Positions 6,784-7,052 of a DNA stretch of 7,052 nt are shown here, in pieces (position 1 is the stretch's first letter; every line of letters begins with the position of its first letter). The position numbers were made by a program, and so were the translations under genes. The notes beneath the pieces were generated by a model. The model did no database searches and was not told the DNA's origin. It saw only the letters and a program-made list of their open reading frames with translations. The stretch is from assembly GCA_018260285.1 (NCBI GenBank), contig JAGLBH010000066.1, positions 1,606-8,657 of the forward strand, written 5' to 3'. The stretch comes from Arthrobacter sp. (GTDB taxonomy: Bacteria > Actinomycetota > Actinomycetes > Actinomycetales > Micrococcaceae).

Positions 6784-6825
6784 CCCGCCGCTCAGCCGAG
6801 AGAACGCGGCGTTCTGAGCGGGCGG
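6784..6825. terminator. Terminator-like hairpin between the ABC operon and the convergent transposase
   Basis: CGCTCAG-type arms at 6788-6795 and 6814-6821 pair over 8 bases, and with a one-base bulge extend to 6785-6787 and 6823-6825. An alternative inner stem is AGAACG (6801-6806) with CGTTCT (6810-6815) around a 3-base loop. It begins within 3 bases of the ATPase stop and ends 3 bases from the transposase stop, so it could end transcription from both sides. No T-run follows on the plus strand. Part of it might belong to the insertion-sequence end. Confidence 0.55.
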
Positions 6826-6827
6826 TG

Positions 6828-7052
6828 TCAGAGGGTCGGCGCAACAACCCCCGTAAGAATCTCGTTGAGCTTAGCAGCAGGATTCGCCCACTGAAGCGTC
6901 GCCCGCGGACGCCTGTTCAACTTCGCCGAGACCACATCCAGCTCTTCCTGCGAGACCTTCCGGAAATCCGTCACTCCTTTGGGAAAGTAGTCCGCGCGCA
7001 ACAACCCGTTCACGTTCTCATTCGAACCCCGCTGCCACGGGGAATGAGGATC
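6828..7052 (-). CDS. IS30-family transposase, C-terminal part (runs off window)
   Basis: The last 74 residues of a DDE transposase, read on the minus strand with no in-frame stop up to the window edge. The first visible residues, [19 protein letters not shown], are the highly conserved IS30-family block; its glutamate (visible residue 12) is expected to be the last acidic residue of the DDE triad. SQEELD and [11 protein letters not shown] follow as in complete family members, and the protein ends naturally at TGA (6830-6828). The N-terminal helix-turn-helix and the first two acidic residues lie beyond the window, so intactness cannot be judged. The GTG at 7013 is internal, not a start. Confidence 0.92.
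   Translation of the reverse strand, partial: DPHSPWQRGSNENVNGLLRADYFPKGVTDFRKVSQEELDVVSAKLNRRPRATLQWANPAAKLNEILTGVVAPTL
6828..7052 (-). mobile_element. IS30-family insertion sequence, one end (partial)
   Basis: Inferred from the transposase fragment. The element's end should lie just left of the transposase stop, within about 6783-6827, but its terminal inverted repeat and target duplication cannot be defined because the other end is outside the window. It is inserted tail-to-tail with the bacteriocin-type ABC operon. Confidence 0.75.

Overview
The window has the marks of a high-GC Gram-positive bacterium (Actinomycetota). Coding third positions are strongly G/C, GTG starts occur, the ribosome-binding sites are AAGGA-like, and the promoter is a rare AT-rich island. 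The gene content would suit an Actinomyces/Schaalia-like member of the Actinomycetaceae, but that placement is an inference from gene families and was not searched.

Layout, left to right. (1) 1-1266 (+) is the 3' part of an isochorismate synthase (menaquinone entry step); the gene begins outside the window. (2) 1371-3894 (+) is a complete three-gene polar amino acid ABC importer: a lipoprotein solute-binding protein, a His/Glu/Gln/Arg-type permease and a GlnQ-like ATPase. A 7-bp inverted repeat lies in front of the first gene. A perfect 13-bp hairpin separates the binding-protein gene from the permease gene and probably sets the usual excess of binding protein over membrane components. (3) 3895-4167 is a 273-base non-coding stretch. 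It holds a very long palindromic hairpin (likely the importer's terminator), a second hairpin that repeats one of its arms, a near-consensus promoter and the ribosome-binding site of the next gene. (4) 4168-6782 (+) is a two-gene operon: a 649-residue membrane protein with a duplicated FtsX/MacB-like layout (about 8 membrane segments and two large extracytoplasmic domains) and a MacB/LolD-like ATPase. Together they look like the lactococcin-972-group 'bacteriocin-associated' ABC system, but no bacteriocin precursor gene is visible. (5) 6784-6825 is a terminator-like hairpin. (6) 6828-7052 (-) is the C-terminal end of an IS30-family transposase that runs off the right edge and converges on the operon.

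How the genes work together: the importer should bind a small polar amino acid at the outer membrane face and drive uptake with ATP. The second operon is probably an efflux, immunity or envelope-stress type ABC system rather than an importer, since it has no binding protein and its permease has the MacB/FtsX shape. Its independent promoter, some rare codons and the neighbouring insertion sequence mark it as the accessory part of the window. I did not find a clearly new system. The most unusual items are the orphan exporter/immunity operon, the double-hairpin spacer before it, and an Asp-to-Asn change at a ligand-contact position of the binding protein.
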